A program made the position numbers and the translations under genes. Positions 32,855 through 41,435 of a stretch of DNA of 64,000 bases are shown one piece after another; the stretch's first letter is position 1; the number at the start of each line of letters is the position of its first letter. The notes beneath the pieces are model-generated. The model ran no database searches. It worked only from the letters and a program-made list of their open reading frames with translations, and was not told where the DNA came from. The DNA comes from Polyangiaceae bacterium (lineage in GTDB: Bacteria > Myxococcota_A > Polyangia > Polyangiales > Polyangiaceae): assembly GCA_041389725.1 (NCBI GenBank), contig JAWKRG010000006.1, forward strand, positions 186,001 through 250,000, read 5' to 3'.

Positions 32855-32947
32855 GCAGTGGCGCGGGAGTCTACGGAAGATCCGCGTCGATGCGAGCATT
32901 GGTTGCAGGATTCTGGGGAGCATTCGAACACTGCACTGATGGTCAGC
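32855..32947. repeat. 93-bp repeat, copy A, directly upstream of gmd
   Basis: Nearly the same 93 bases recur at 39329-39421 in the same orientation, with five mismatches. Here the block ends one base before the gmd start codon on the minus strand. On that strand a TAGACT (32873-32868), -10-like, lies 14 bp before the ATG, so a near-leaderless transcript would be possible. Both copies lie in the upstream region of a minus-strand gene of the locus, so a shared promoter or regulatory element is a reasonable guess. Confidence 0.85.
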
Positions 32948-33276
32948 ATTCGCCCACGCTTTTCCTGGGAGATAGCTGCGTTCCGGGCAGGTCGTGCCGC
33001 TGTTTGGAATCGTCGGACCGGCTGCCCAAGGCGCCTGGGCCTCGCGCCCGCCAGAGAACGGGCAGTAGAGCACGGCTACCATTTCCAAGCACGCGAGTCC
33101 TAGCGCTGACCTTGATGCGGGCGCACGCACCGCCCGCGCAACGTACCGCAGCCTTCAAGCGGCTCGCACTGTGCACCAGTGCGCGGGCCTTGTTCGGGGC
33201 ATCACGCGTTGACGCGCTTTTTGCGGCTTCGTACGATGTGGCCGAGTCGAAACGTCCCCGGGAGTCGCCGATCAGC
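32948..33276. other. Intergenic region between gmd repeat and deacetylase
   Basis: About 330 bp with no recognisable gene. It must hold the promoter of the deacetylase gene (plus strand) and, together with the repeat, that of gmd (minus strand). A long open frame runs through it on the plus strand to 34194, but the first 400 or so residues, antisense to gmd, have no family sense. I saw no clear hairpin. Confidence 0.5.
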
Positions 33277-34194
33277 ATGCTTTCCGTCCGCCATCATCCC
33301 TTGAGCGACTTCGATCGTCGCATTCACAATTGGCAGCACGCCGCCAAGGCCGTGCTGGGTGTGACGGCTTCGCTCTTCCCCCGGGAGAAGATTCCCGCGG
33401 ACGATCTTCTTGTGGTCAATTTCCACAGTACTCCGCGTCGGATGATGGACCGCTTCGAGGACATCGTTCGCTTCCTAGCGGCGGAGTACCGACTGATTGC
33501 GCCTTCCGTCCTTGGTGATTACGCCGACGGTCGGCTACCGAGCGACCCGCGTCCTTCAGCGCTCATCACCTTTGATGACGGGATTGAGAACCAGTACTTT
33601 GCCGCGAAGACCCTCGAGCGGCATGGGATTCGTGGAATGTTCTTTGTCGTCCCTGCGTTCGCAGACGAGGGAAAAAGCGAGCAGGTGAACTACTACAGGG
33701 CTCACATCCGGCATGTCATCAATCCGCACATCGACAACAGGCCCGAGGACATGCGCGCGATGGGCTGGGGCCAGCTTCGTGAACTGCGTGAACTCGGGCA
33801 CGAGATTGGCTCCCACAGCTACACACATACCATTCGCGTGGGCAACACCAGTGCGTCCGAAAGGACAAGAGAAATAGTGACGAGTCAGAAGGTGATTGCG
33901 GAGCGTTTGGGGGTAGAAGCCGCGCTGATCCGATCGTTCTGCGCTCCGGTCGATCCTAGACTCTCGATCGGCGTTGCCGAAATGGCTCTGATCAAGTCGC
34001 ACTACCAATACTTCTTTACTGTCTTCCCCGGTTCCAACCGAGACCTGCGCCAGCCGTATGCGATCAGACGGGTCAATCTCGAAAGCTTCTGGATGCGCTC
34101 CACCATTCGCTACGCAGTGTCCAGATGGGAGTGGTATCGCTGGCAAAAGAAGGCCTCTCGCTACGAACAAGAGGTCGTCGGAGGGGCCACGTGA
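33277..34194 (+). CDS. Polysaccharide deacetylase (NodB/CE4 family)
   Basis: 305 aa from ATG 33277. NodB motifs are present: 'ALITFDDGIENQYF' (TFDDG, catalytic base and metal Asp) and 'EIGSHSYTHT' (zinc-binding HSxxH). Also 'RSFCAPVDPRL' in the expected place of motif 3 (usually RxPxG; here the Pro is replaced or shifted, 'RSFCAP'). These enzymes remove N- or O-acetyl groups from polysaccharide. Its GTGA overlap with the GNAT gene at 34191 shows a coupled pair. No signal peptide seen, so a cytoplasmic substrate (lipid-linked sugar) is likely. Confidence 0.87.
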   Translation: MLSVRHHPLSDFDRRIHNWQHAAKAVLGVTASLFPREKIPADDLLVVNFHSTPRRMMDRFEDIVRFLAAEYRLIAPSVLGDYADGRLPSDPRPSALITFDDGIENQYFAAKTLERHGIRGMFFVVPAFADEGKSEQVNYYRAHIRHVINPHIDNRPEDMRAMGWGQLRELRELGHEIGSHSYTHTIRVGNTSASERTREIVTSQKVIAERLGVEAALIRSFCAPVDPRLSIGVAEMALIKSHYQYFFTVFPGSNRDLRQPYAIRRVNLESFWMRSTIRYAVSRWEWYRWQKKASRYEQEVVGGAT

Positions 34195-35288
34195 CCAGCA
34201 CTGGGCAAATCCGCCCGGTCGAAGCGGGAGATCTGGTCGAGCTGATTCGGCTCAAGCGGGAGCAAGGTGACGTCAACGGGTCCTGGGCTGCCCGGTTCGA
34301 CTGGCAATTCGCGCGCAATCCGTTCCGGGAGGACGGGAGGCCGATCGGCTGGGTCCTCGACGCGGGAGGCGGCCGACTCGGCGGACATCAGATGGCGATG
34401 CCTCATCGGTTCCAAGTGCTCGGGACTGAGCAATACGTCGGCATATCGATGGATACCTTTGCCCATTCGGACTACCGCGGCGCCGGCATCGGGAGGCGTT
34501 TGTTTGAAGCGTACTTCGAGGCCCAAGCGGGCGGTCTGGCCGTAGCCACCACTGCAAACAACATCAGCGAGCACATCTGGCTGAAGGCTGATGCGATCTA
34601 TCTTGGCGATCTGAACATTGCATACCTGTACCCGTTTCGCTCTGCGAGCCTCGTGGGGAACCTGGTCGCCGGTCGCCTGCGCAGGCTCCCCGCGAAACGG
34701 TTGCTCTCATCGCTCGCCGGCATGCCCCTCGATGTCGTGGCCAAACTGCGGCAGCCGAGACTGGGAACGGGCACTCGTGTCGAGCGAGTGAGTGCGGATG
34801 ATGCCGTCCTAGATGAGATCTGGACCCGATATCGCGATCAGTACCGCATAACGAATGTACGGGACGCGCGCTATCGTCGCTGGCGCTACATCGATTGTCC
34901 CGAGCCCCAGCCGTCATTGCACTTGGTGACGGATTCCCTCACCGGAGCCCAAGGCTGGTTCGCACTGAAGACGAAGGAGCGGGGCAAGGACTACCCCATA
35001 CAAGTGTGCGACGTAGTGGACATCTTTGGGCCCGTCGAGGACGCTCGTTTTCAGCGTCAGGTCATCAGCGCTGCGCTGATTGCGGCGAGGGAGACTGGCG
35101 CCGATTGCATGGAATTCGCGGGCGGCCATCCAAGTTGGCGCCAACATCTTCGAGGTCTCGGCTTTCTCCGCAGAACCCTTCCGTCAAACGGATTCCTTTG
35201 CAAGAACATGAGTGAGATTGCGCAGGCAGCCCTGATGCCGGCCGACGCCTGGCATTTGGTGCGGGCCGACGGCGACGCAGCGCTGTAG
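34191..35288 (+). CDS. GNAT-family acetyltransferase, two-domain
   Basis: 365 aa from GTG 34191, overlapping the deacetylase stop (GTGA). Residues about 10-150 are a GNAT core with 'MDTFAHSDYRGAGIGRRLFE', the acetyl-CoA motif A. A second part from about 200 has 'RVERVSADDAVLDEIWTRYR' and ends 'MEFAGGHPSWRQHLRGLGFL', GNAT-like again. Size and context (paired with a deacetylase) suggest acylation of a cell-envelope sugar. Alternative: peptidoglycan-related FemX-like. Substrate unknown. Confidence 0.75.
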   Translation: MTSTGQIRPVEAGDLVELIRLKREQGDVNGSWAARFDWQFARNPFREDGRPIGWVLDAGGGRLGGHQMAMPHRFQVLGTEQYVGISMDTFAHSDYRGAGIGRRLFEAYFEAQAGGLAVATTANNISEHIWLKADAIYLGDLNIAYLYPFRSASLVGNLVAGRLRRLPAKRLLSSLAGMPLDVVAKLRQPRLGTGTRVERVSADDAVLDEIWTRYRDQYRITNVRDARYRRWRYIDCPEPQPSLHLVTDSLTGAQGWFALKTKERGKDYPIQVCDVVDIFGPVEDARFQRQVISAALIAARETGADCMEFAGGHPSWRQHLRGLGFLRRTLPSNGFLCKNMSEIAQAALMPADAWHLVRADGDAAL

Positions 35289-35696
35289 GCGATAGGCGTG
35301 TGAAAGACAAAGGCGTCAAGTGTAGGCGCTCCACGACGCCGTGCCCGACGAGGACGAACGGGCCGCCAATCGGTCGCGCCGCAGCCCCCAGCACGGGCAC
35401 GATCCCGGCCGCGCGGAGGCGCACGACGGCATGCCCGTGCACCAGGACTTGATTCCGAGCGGGCTTGCGACAAACCTGGTGGCGCTTCGTTCTCGTGTGA
35501 TGCGTGGCGAAGCACGACGGGAGGGCGGGTCCGTCCAAAGAAGCGCCCTCTCCGTCACCATTTCCGGCCCGTGCTCTCCTTCGGGCCGAGCGCATACCTC
35601 GCCCTCGTCGCGTTGGACATCCCGCGTGGATTGCCCTGCGCGCCAGGTCGCGATGCCCCTCGCGTAGCCGGGCGACCAATCGCCCTGGCGGGCTCA
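35289..35696. other. Degenerate region before the transposase remnant
   Basis: About 400 bp with no recognisable gene in any frame; several high-GC open frames overlap but none has family features. Its position between an intact gene and an IS remnant suggests decayed mobile-element or broken-gene DNA. I saw no terminal inverted repeats. Confidence 0.45.
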
Positions 35697-35967
35697 GCTA
35701 CGAGGCGCGCCTACACCCGGCTGCGCTGGCAAGCGGAGCGGCCGGGCGCGCTGTGGCACGGCGACGTCTGTCACGGGCCAACGCTCAAGCTCGACGGCCG
35801 GCGCGTGCCGGTCCGCGTGCATGGGATGCTCGACGACGCCTCGCGCTACGTCGTGGCCCTGCGCGTCGCGAGCAACGAGCGGGAGCAGACCATGCTCACG
35901 CTCCTGTCGCAGTCGCTCATGGAGTACGGCAAGTGCGACGCGCTCTACCTGGACAACGGCGCCAGGA
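35697..35967 (+). pseudogene. Transposase remnant, rve/DDE integrase core (IS481/IS3-like)
   Basis: Readable frame 'RLRWQAERPGALWHGDVCHG' ... 'VHGMLDDASRYVVALRVASN' ... 'CDALYLDNGA', the integrase core with the first two acidic residues (HGD and LDNGA). It stops at the junction around 35967, before the third catalytic residue (Glu), and continues into unrelated DNA. No start codon or N-terminal helix-turn-helix is recognisable. Fragment of an insertion sequence; not active. Confidence 0.82.
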
Positions 35968-36195
35968 GCCCAATACCGTATCAGCCCACCCAGTAACGTT
36001 CCCGGTGAGCGCCTCCCGTTCAACCGCAAGCGTGGCTCCGGGATCGCCCTCCTCCCCGCGTCTCACGACGCATCCTGCCAGGGCGGTGGCGCCGATGGCG
36101 CCGAGCGCTAGCGCACCGATATCGCGCCTAGATACGGGCCCCGATTCCGCGGGCTTCTTTCCGCTTCCTGAATTCAGTTCCTTCGGTTGCGTCAT
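35966..36195 (-). pseudogene. 5' fragment of a Tat-type lipoprotein gene
   Basis: Starts at ATG 36195 behind a strong ribosome site (GGGAGGATCAGCAC). The protein begins MTQPKELNSGSGKK, then a twin-arginine signal 'SRRDIGALALGAIGATALAG' with a Cys next, and ends in 'ALTGNVTGWADTVLGS' at the transposase junction. After that the frame runs into the remnant. The rest of the gene is missing here. The 'NVTGWADTV' style resembles N-termini of secreted beta-helix proteins, but that is a guess. Truncated by insertion or deletion. Confidence 0.8.
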
Positions 36196-36615
36196 GTGCT
36201 GATCCTCCCTGAGGTTGCAGGTCGCGCATGAACCACTTGGAGCGATTCAAGCCAACGACATGATCTTATTGACATGAAACCGCATAGACCCAGTGTCGCG
36301 CCTGCTGGGATGTCCACGAAAGCGGGGAGATCACCCCGCCCACAGCCGCTGTGCCTGCGTCAGATCGGCGCGCTCAAACGACTAGTGCACTTTGCTGCCG
36401 CGCGCCATCACATGTTCTTTTCTGTGCGTGCGCGAATTGACGTCACGCATCTGGGTGCAAATCGCGGAGGCGTTTCGCGCGTCAAGTGCAAACGTCGACG
36501 ATGACAGGTGAATCCGGGAAGTTGCGCAATCTTTGCTCAACTTCGCAGGTGGCTCGAGCCGTTGACCGCATTCATTCTCCGCGACATACTGGTCAACAGG
36601 GGAAAGGGGCTGAGA
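36196..36615. other. Divergent intergenic region upstream of the beta-helix gene
   Basis: About 420 bp between the broken Tat gene (start 36195) and the beta-helix gene (start 36616). It is less GC-rich than most of the window. It holds the ribosome site of the beta-helix gene (GGAAAGGGGCTGAGA) and presumably its promoter. No recognised gene. Confidence 0.5.
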
Positions 36616-38073
36616 ATGATTCACACGGCAACATCTCAGGGCATATACACATCCACGGACACAACCGATGCACCAGCCGGCTGGACATCGTTGACGTCGC
36701 TCGAGAGGGCGTTGGCAAACTCCTCGGCATTGAACACTTGGAACACGAACACGGCCTATCTCGGAGCGACGCTTCAGTTCGACAAGGCTGGAACATACGA
36801 GCTAGTGCCTTGCGCACTCGCCGTCCCGTATTACCGGGTCATCGAGGGAAACCAGACCACCGTGCTGCTGGCGGTTGGTGGGCAATCCACCACCGGTGCC
36901 ACTCTCACATTTGTGGCCTCGACCAAGGTGATTACGCGTAGCAGCGGTTCATGGCTTGACGACGGATTCAGGATCGGACAGCGCATCACGATAACCGGAA
37001 CGACGTCGAACAATTGGACGGATCAGCCAATCACCAACATCTCAGCGGCAAATATCGTTCTCGGGGAGACCTCTGTGGTCGATGAGTCGAGCGCATCGTC
37101 CGCGAACGTGAGCATGGCAGGCGCCATCGCAATGGCGCTCCCCGCGAGCAGCCGTGGGACCATTCGGGGACTGATTCTGGATGGGGCGGGAACCGCCACG
37201 TTGGGAACGGACGCTCTTGTGGACCACGTGGTGCACACTGCAGGGACGCTATCACCGAACGTAGCGGGGCCCACACTCTACCTCTTCGATGTGCTCCTAC
37301 GTCGTGCCAAGATCTCGGCCATTCATGGCCGAAATGCCAGTTTGCGAATCTACGGATGTCAGCTCGGAAATTTCGCTGAGGTAGGGATCTGGTCGGAAGG
37401 TTGTAGCGAGTCCGTTGCGGCAGACACCTTGATTGTGGGAGGGCCTTCGACTGGCTCGCATGCAGAACTGGGTATCCTCCTGGAAGGGTCGCTTGCTGGA
37501 AGTAGCACGCGCACGGGCGACACGATGACAAACGGCGGGCTCTGGCGCTGCCACAACATCGTGATCGCGAACGTGGATGTGGGTGTCCACTGGAATGGGA
37601 TCGCTGGAGGCGCATTCGTCAACAGCTCGTGCGAGGGCTCATCGGCGACTTCCTACTTGTTCGAGAAGTCAACCGGTATTACGGCCACCGGGAACAGGTC
37701 GAATTCGGGAACGTATGCCAAGTTCGACGAGTCCAAGAACGTCTGCGTTCAGGGCTTCTGCGTCAGCACGCAGGATCTTCAGTATGTCAATGATTCCCGA
37801 AACTGCGATGCGAACGTCCAAGTGGAGAGCATTAGTGCGTTCGTTCCGATAGAGCACGTCTTCGGGAGCAGCGAGTGGGTTGGGTACCGGTACGCGAATG
37901 GTGAGTGGATCTCGAAATCGAACAATGCTCCCACAGACGGCTACTGGGAGAAGGGCATTGCGGTGCGACCGCTGACCGCGAGTTCTGGCAACCCTTTCGA
38001 ATGGAGATGCACCACCAATGGCAATCCAAACGGCGGCACAGGCGTGTTTACGTCGATGGGCGACGTCCCCTAG
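36616..38073 (+). CDS. Right-handed beta-helix / phage-tailspike-like protein
   Basis: 485 aa from ATG 36616 (ribosome site just upstream; residues before it are not homologous). Gly/Thr/Ser/Asn-rich short strands, for example 'YLFDVLLRRAKISAIHGRNA' and 'LWRCHNIVIANVDVGVHWNG', suggest parallel beta-helix coils as in pectate lyases and phage tailspikes. The C-terminal end 'GYWEKGIAVRP' ... 'FEWRCTTNGNPNGG' resembles tail domains of phage spike and exopolysaccharide depolymerase proteins. No signal peptide is obvious. Its GC is lower than neighbours (57% in one 60-base stretch I counted) and it lies beside an IS scar. Likely acts on a polysaccharide; direct family name not certain. Confidence 0.7.
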   Translation: MIHTATSQGIYTSTDTTDAPAGWTSLTSLERALANSSALNTWNTNTAYLGATLQFDKAGTYELVPCALAVPYYRVIEGNQTTVLLAVGGQSTTGATLTFVASTKVITRSSGSWLDDGFRIGQRITITGTTSNNWTDQPITNISAANIVLGETSVVDESSASSANVSMAGAIAMALPASSRGTIRGLILDGAGTATLGTDALVDHVVHTAGTLSPNVAGPTLYLFDVLLRRAKISAIHGRNASLRIYGCQLGNFAEVGIWSEGCSESVAADTLIVGGPSTGSHAELGILLEGSLAGSSTRTGDTMTNGGLWRCHNIVIANVDVGVHWNGIAGGAFVNSSCEGSSATSYLFEKSTGITATGNRSNSGTYAKFDESKNVCVQGFCVSTQDLQYVNDSRNCDANVQVESISAFVPIEHVFGSSEWVGYRYANGEWISKSNNAPTDGYWEKGIAVRPLTASSGNPFEWRCTTNGNPNGGTGVFTSMGDVP

Positions 38074-38100
38074 GCCCGTGCCGGCGTCGGGCGGCGGTAG

Positions 38101-39207
38101 CTACGAAGGGTAGGACTTGGACGTTTCGGCCAGTAGCGGTGAAAGGAGTTCCATGAATCGCATGGCGACGTTCGGTGCATCGCAGATGCGTGCCCGTTCC
38201 CGGGCGCTCCTCCCGTAGTCCTCGAGCAACTGCGGTTGCTCGAGGAATCGCTTCATCGCATCCCCAATCTGTAGGTAGCTGGCTCCCACGATGAAGCCGT
38301 CCACACTCGGTCGCACCAACATGAGGGCGCTTTCGATCCCGTTGCCGCAAATGACAGGCATGCCAAGGCTCATGGCTTCGGGAACGATTAACCCCCAGCC
38401 GGCGTGCACCCCAGGCATACAAAGCACGTCTGCGTTCCGGAACGGCCTGAGCCGATCGTCCCACGTCTCAAAGTCGGTATCGTGCGAAACGGCGCCGCTC
38501 AGGACCGCATCGGCAGAAATGTGCGCGCGCACACTGTTGTCCATTCCCGAGTAGCCCGAAAGCACGAGTTCCGCTCGCGGGCCGTACTGCTCTCGGAGCG
38601 CACGGAAGGCGCTGAGCAGCTCCCAAATGTTGTTCCGATGCATGTACTTGCCCGAGAACAGAAATCGGATCGGGTCGTTCGCGGATGGGTACTTCCTGGA
38701 AAATGCGAAATTCTTCGACAGGTCTTGCCCGTAGGGCAGCACATGCAATCTCCCACGGTCGCGCATGAGCGTCTCGTAGATGGCCAAGGCCCGCGGCCCA
38801 GCGGTCCAGACGAAGTCGGCACCGCGCAGCGCCCGTTCGATCATCACGTCGCGAACTACCCGACGGAACGTAGAGGCGGGGAAGGGTTGCTCGAGCCAGA
38901 ACCCGAACCGAATACCCCTGCGTCTAGCGAGCAGCTTCGCCACGGGCACTGGGTACCCGCGGTATCCGCCATAAACTATCGCGTCAGGCCCAATTCGATC
39001 GAGCACCCCTACGAGTCGATCCGGTCGGGATTCGATGTCCACCGCGTGACACCAATCAGGGATTGCTACACTCCAATGTTTGGGTCGTGTGCCCGTATCT
39101 CCGTTGGAGAAAAGCACGTGGGTGTCATGGCCAAGCTCGCGAAGGGCGTGGCCAAGTTCGACCTGGAACGGGGAGACAACTCGTGTGATGAAAAGAACGC
39201 GAGGCAT
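38101..39207 (-). CDS. Glycosyltransferase, GT4-like
   Basis: 368 aa from ATG 39207, with the natural start 'MPRVLFITRVVSPFQVELGH'; the frame is open further upstream through the 93-bp repeat but without homology. GT-B family features: 'FLFSGKYMHRNNIWELLSAF' and 'CMPGVHAGWGLIVPEAMSLG' (E-x7-E/G region). Transfers a sugar of the repeat unit. It stands alone on the minus strand, between the beta-helix gene (convergent) and the rfbF operon (divergent). Confidence 0.87.
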   Translation of the reverse strand: MPRVLFITRVVSPFQVELGHALRELGHDTHVLFSNGDTGTRPKHWSVAIPDWCHAVDIESRPDRLVGVLDRIGPDAIVYGGYRGYPVPVAKLLARRRGIRFGFWLEQPFPASTFRRVVRDVMIERALRGADFVWTAGPRALAIYETLMRDRGRLHVLPYGQDLSKNFAFSRKYPSANDPIRFLFSGKYMHRNNIWELLSAFRALREQYGPRAELVLSGYSGMDNSVRAHISADAVLSGAVSHDTDFETWDDRLRPFRNADVLCMPGVHAGWGLIVPEAMSLGMPVICGNGIESALMLVRPSVDGFIVGASYLQIGDAMKRFLEQPQLLEDYGRSARERARICDAPNVAMRFMELLSPLLAETSKSYPS

Positions 39208-39558
39208 TTGTCGGTGCGAACGTGAGGCGGTGAGAGCGACTCTGCATCGCTCCAGAGCGAGTCCCGGGGAGGGCGCCCGATGCCTAGCCGTCAGCCAGAA
39301 CCCGGATTGCCATTCGGGATTGGTAGAAGCAGTGGCGCGGGAGTCTACGGAAGATCCGCGTCGATGCGAGCATTGGTTGCAGGATTCTGGAGGGCATTCG
39401 ACTACTGCACCGATGGTCAGCGCCTGAACGCTGCCGGTCCGCGGCGCGACCAATCCTTGTCAGCTGTGCCGAGCCGCGGTACCAGCGGCAAGGCGCCGCC
39501 GAGGGTCGGGGCGCTCCCTCCAGAAAATGAAGCAATCCAAGCTACTTAGGGGCAGCGA
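39208..39558. other. Divergent intergenic region holding repeat copy B
   Basis: 351 bp between the glycosyltransferase (start 39207, minus) and rfbF (start 39559, plus). Contains the 93-bp repeat (39329-39421), which on the minus strand ends about 120 bp before the glycosyltransferase start. The rest (39422-39558) should hold the promoter of the rfbF operon. No gene seen. Confidence 0.55.
39329..39421. repeat. 93-bp repeat, copy B, upstream of the GT4 gene
   Basis: 88 of 93 bases match copy A (32855-32947), same orientation. The differences cluster at the end away from the minus-strand gene. Flanking DNA is unrelated, so this is a discrete block rather than a large duplication. Confidence 0.85.
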
Positions 39559-40332
39559 GTGAAGGCGGTCATCCTGGCGGGCGGACTCGGCACGCGGCTC
39601 AGCGAAGAGACCGTCCTCAAGCCGAAGCCCATGGTCGAAGTCGGCGGCCGGCCGCTGCTTTGGCACATCCTCAAGATCTACAGCCACTGGGGCATCCGCG
39701 AGTTCGTTATCTGCCTTGGCTACCGCGGCTACGTGATCAAGGAGTACTTCGCGAACTACTTGCTGCACATGTCGGACGTGACCCTCGACTTGCGTGACGG
39801 GTCCATGGAGGTACACAAGAACGAAGCGGAGAGCTGGAAGGTGACGCTAGTAGACACCGGTCTGGACACCATGACGGGCGGACGGGTGAAGCGCATCGCG
39901 CCCTACATCGGAAACGAGACGTTCCTGCTCACCTACGGCGACGGAGTGAGCGACGTCGACATCAGCAAGACCCTCGAGTTTCACCGACAACACGGCAAGG
40001 CTGCAACCCTCGTCGCAGCGCAGCCCCCGGGCCGCTTCGGACAGCTCGGGATCGCCACCGGCGGCGCAGTACACACTTTCGAGGAGAAGCCCGAAGACGG
40101 CGGCTGGATCAACGGCGGCTTCTTCGTGTTGGAGTCTTCGGTGTTCGCCACCATCGCCGGGGACAGCACCGTGTTCGAGCGAGAACCGCTGCAACAGCTC
40201 GCATCTCAGGGCCAGTTGTGCGCCTACAAGCATCCTGGTTTCTGGCAATGCGTCGACACGGTTCGCGACCGCAACCGCCTCGAGGAACTGTGGGCGACGG
40301 GCTCCGCCCCTTGGAAGCTTTGGAACGAGTAG
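39559..40332 (+). CDS. rfbF: Glucose-1-phosphate cytidylyltransferase
   Basis: 257 aa, the usual family length, from GTG 39559. The nucleotide-binding start 'LAGGLGTRLSEETVLKPKPM' and 'GDGVSDVDISKTLEFH' are diagnostic. Makes CDP-glucose from CTP and glucose-1-phosphate, the entry to CDP-6-deoxy and 3,6-dideoxy sugars. Followed 14 bp later by rfbG in the same operon. Confidence 0.96.
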   Translation: MKAVILAGGLGTRLSEETVLKPKPMVEVGGRPLLWHILKIYSHWGIREFVICLGYRGYVIKEYFANYLLHMSDVTLDLRDGSMEVHKNEAESWKVTLVDTGLDTMTGGRVKRIAPYIGNETFLLTYGDGVSDVDISKTLEFHRQHGKAATLVAAQPPGRFGQLGIATGGAVHTFEEKPEDGGWINGGFFVLESSVFATIAGDSTVFEREPLQQLASQGQLCAYKHPGFWQCVDTVRDRNRLEELWATGSAPWKLWNE

Positions 40333-40346
40333 TTGGAGCGTCTGCC

Positions 40347-41435
40347 ATGCGCGGAGTGACGGCTAGCTATTGGAAAGGTCGCCGGGTGCTGGTCACCGGC
40401 CACACTGGATTCAAGGGCAGTTGGCTGTCCTTTTGGCTCACGGAGCTAGGCGCCGAAGTCTGCGGCTTCGCCCTCGCGCCGGCCACGGTTCCGAGCCTCT
40501 TCGAGCTCTTGGCGCTTGAAGACCGGCTGCGGCACGAGGTCGGCGATCTGCGACAGCCCGAGGGCATTCGCAGAGTGGTGGACGACTTTCGTCCTCAGGC
40601 AGTGCTGCACTTGGCGGCGCAGCCCATCGTGCTCACGTCCTACGAAGACCCCGCTGGCACGTTCGCCAGCAACGTCATGGGCACCGCGCATCTGTTGGAT
40701 GCGTTGCGCGCCTCTGGTTCGGCCAGCGTCTGCGTCGTGGTGACCAGTGACAAGTGCTACGAAAACCGCGAGCAAGTCTGGGGCTATCGCGAATGCGACG
40801 CCCTCGGCGGACGTGACCCCTACAGCGCCAGCAAGGGCTGTCAGGAAATCGTGACTGCCAGTTACCGAGCCTCCTTCTTCCACCCAGATCGCCGTGGCGA
40901 CCACGGCCTTTCCTTGGCCAGCGGCCGCGCCGGCAACGTGATCGGCGGCGGCGACTGGGGCGCCTTTCGCCTCGTGCCCGACTTGATGCAGGCTTTCGCC
41001 GAGGACGAGCCCGCCGTCGTACGCAATCCCGGCAGCGTCCGGCCCTGGCAACACGTCATCGAGCCGCTGCGCGGCTACCTGGCGCTTGCCGAAGCTGCAG
41101 ACGCAGATCCGAGCCACGCCACCGCCTACAACTTCGGTCCGGCGGAAACGGACACGGCGGAGGTCCGCACTCTTGCCGATGCGCTCGTCGCCCGCTGGGG
41201 CGGCACGGCCCGCTGGGAGGACCGTGGCGACCCGAACGCGAGGCATGAGGCAGGACTCTTGCGGCTCGACACCAGCTTGGCGCGCCACCGCCTGGGCTGG
41301 AAGCCGGCGATGGCGCTCGCAGACACCGTGGAGGCAACGGTGGACTGGTACCGCGCCCACGCAAAAGGCGCATCTCCGACCGAGCTCGCGGCGCTCACCG
41401 CTCAGCAACTCGGCCGCTGGGGCGGCGCCACGTGA
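40347..41435 (+). CDS. rfbG: CDP-glucose 4,6-dehydratase
   Basis: 362 aa from ATG 40347; the earlier frame to 40218 overlaps rfbF. SDR start 'VLVTGHTGFKGSWLSFWL' and catalytic 'DPYSASKGCQEIV' (YxxxK). Makes CDP-4-keto-6-deoxyglucose. Its stop overlaps the next gene's GTG (41432). RfbH (C3 deoxygenation) is not in the window, so the end product may be a CDP-6-deoxyhexose rather than a 3,6-dideoxy sugar. Confidence 0.95.
   Translation: MRGVTASYWKGRRVLVTGHTGFKGSWLSFWLTELGAEVCGFALAPATVPSLFELLALEDRLRHEVGDLRQPEGIRRVVDDFRPQAVLHLAAQPIVLTSYEDPAGTFASNVMGTAHLLDALRASGSASVCVVVTSDKCYENREQVWGYRECDALGGRDPYSASKGCQEIVTASYRASFFHPDRRGDHGLSLASGRAGNVIGGGDWGAFRLVPDLMQAFAEDEPAVVRNPGSVRPWQHVIEPLRGYLALAEAADADPSHATAYNFGPAETDTAEVRTLADALVARWGGTARWEDRGDPNARHEAGLLRLDTSLARHRLGWKPAMALADTVEATVDWYRAHAKGASPTELAALTAQQLGRWGGAT

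Noticed and set aside
32854..32949. N-terminal extension of Gmd through the 93-bp repeat
   Set aside because: The family start MKRALITGITGQDG is exact, and differences between the two repeat copies change amino acids.
32023..33276. First ~418 residues of a 723-codon open frame ending at 34194
   Set aside because: They are antisense to gmd or in its upstream gap; homology begins at ATG 33277.
36274..36504. 76-residue open frame upstream of the beta-helix gene
   Set aside because: No ribosome site, basic random-looking composition, no family.
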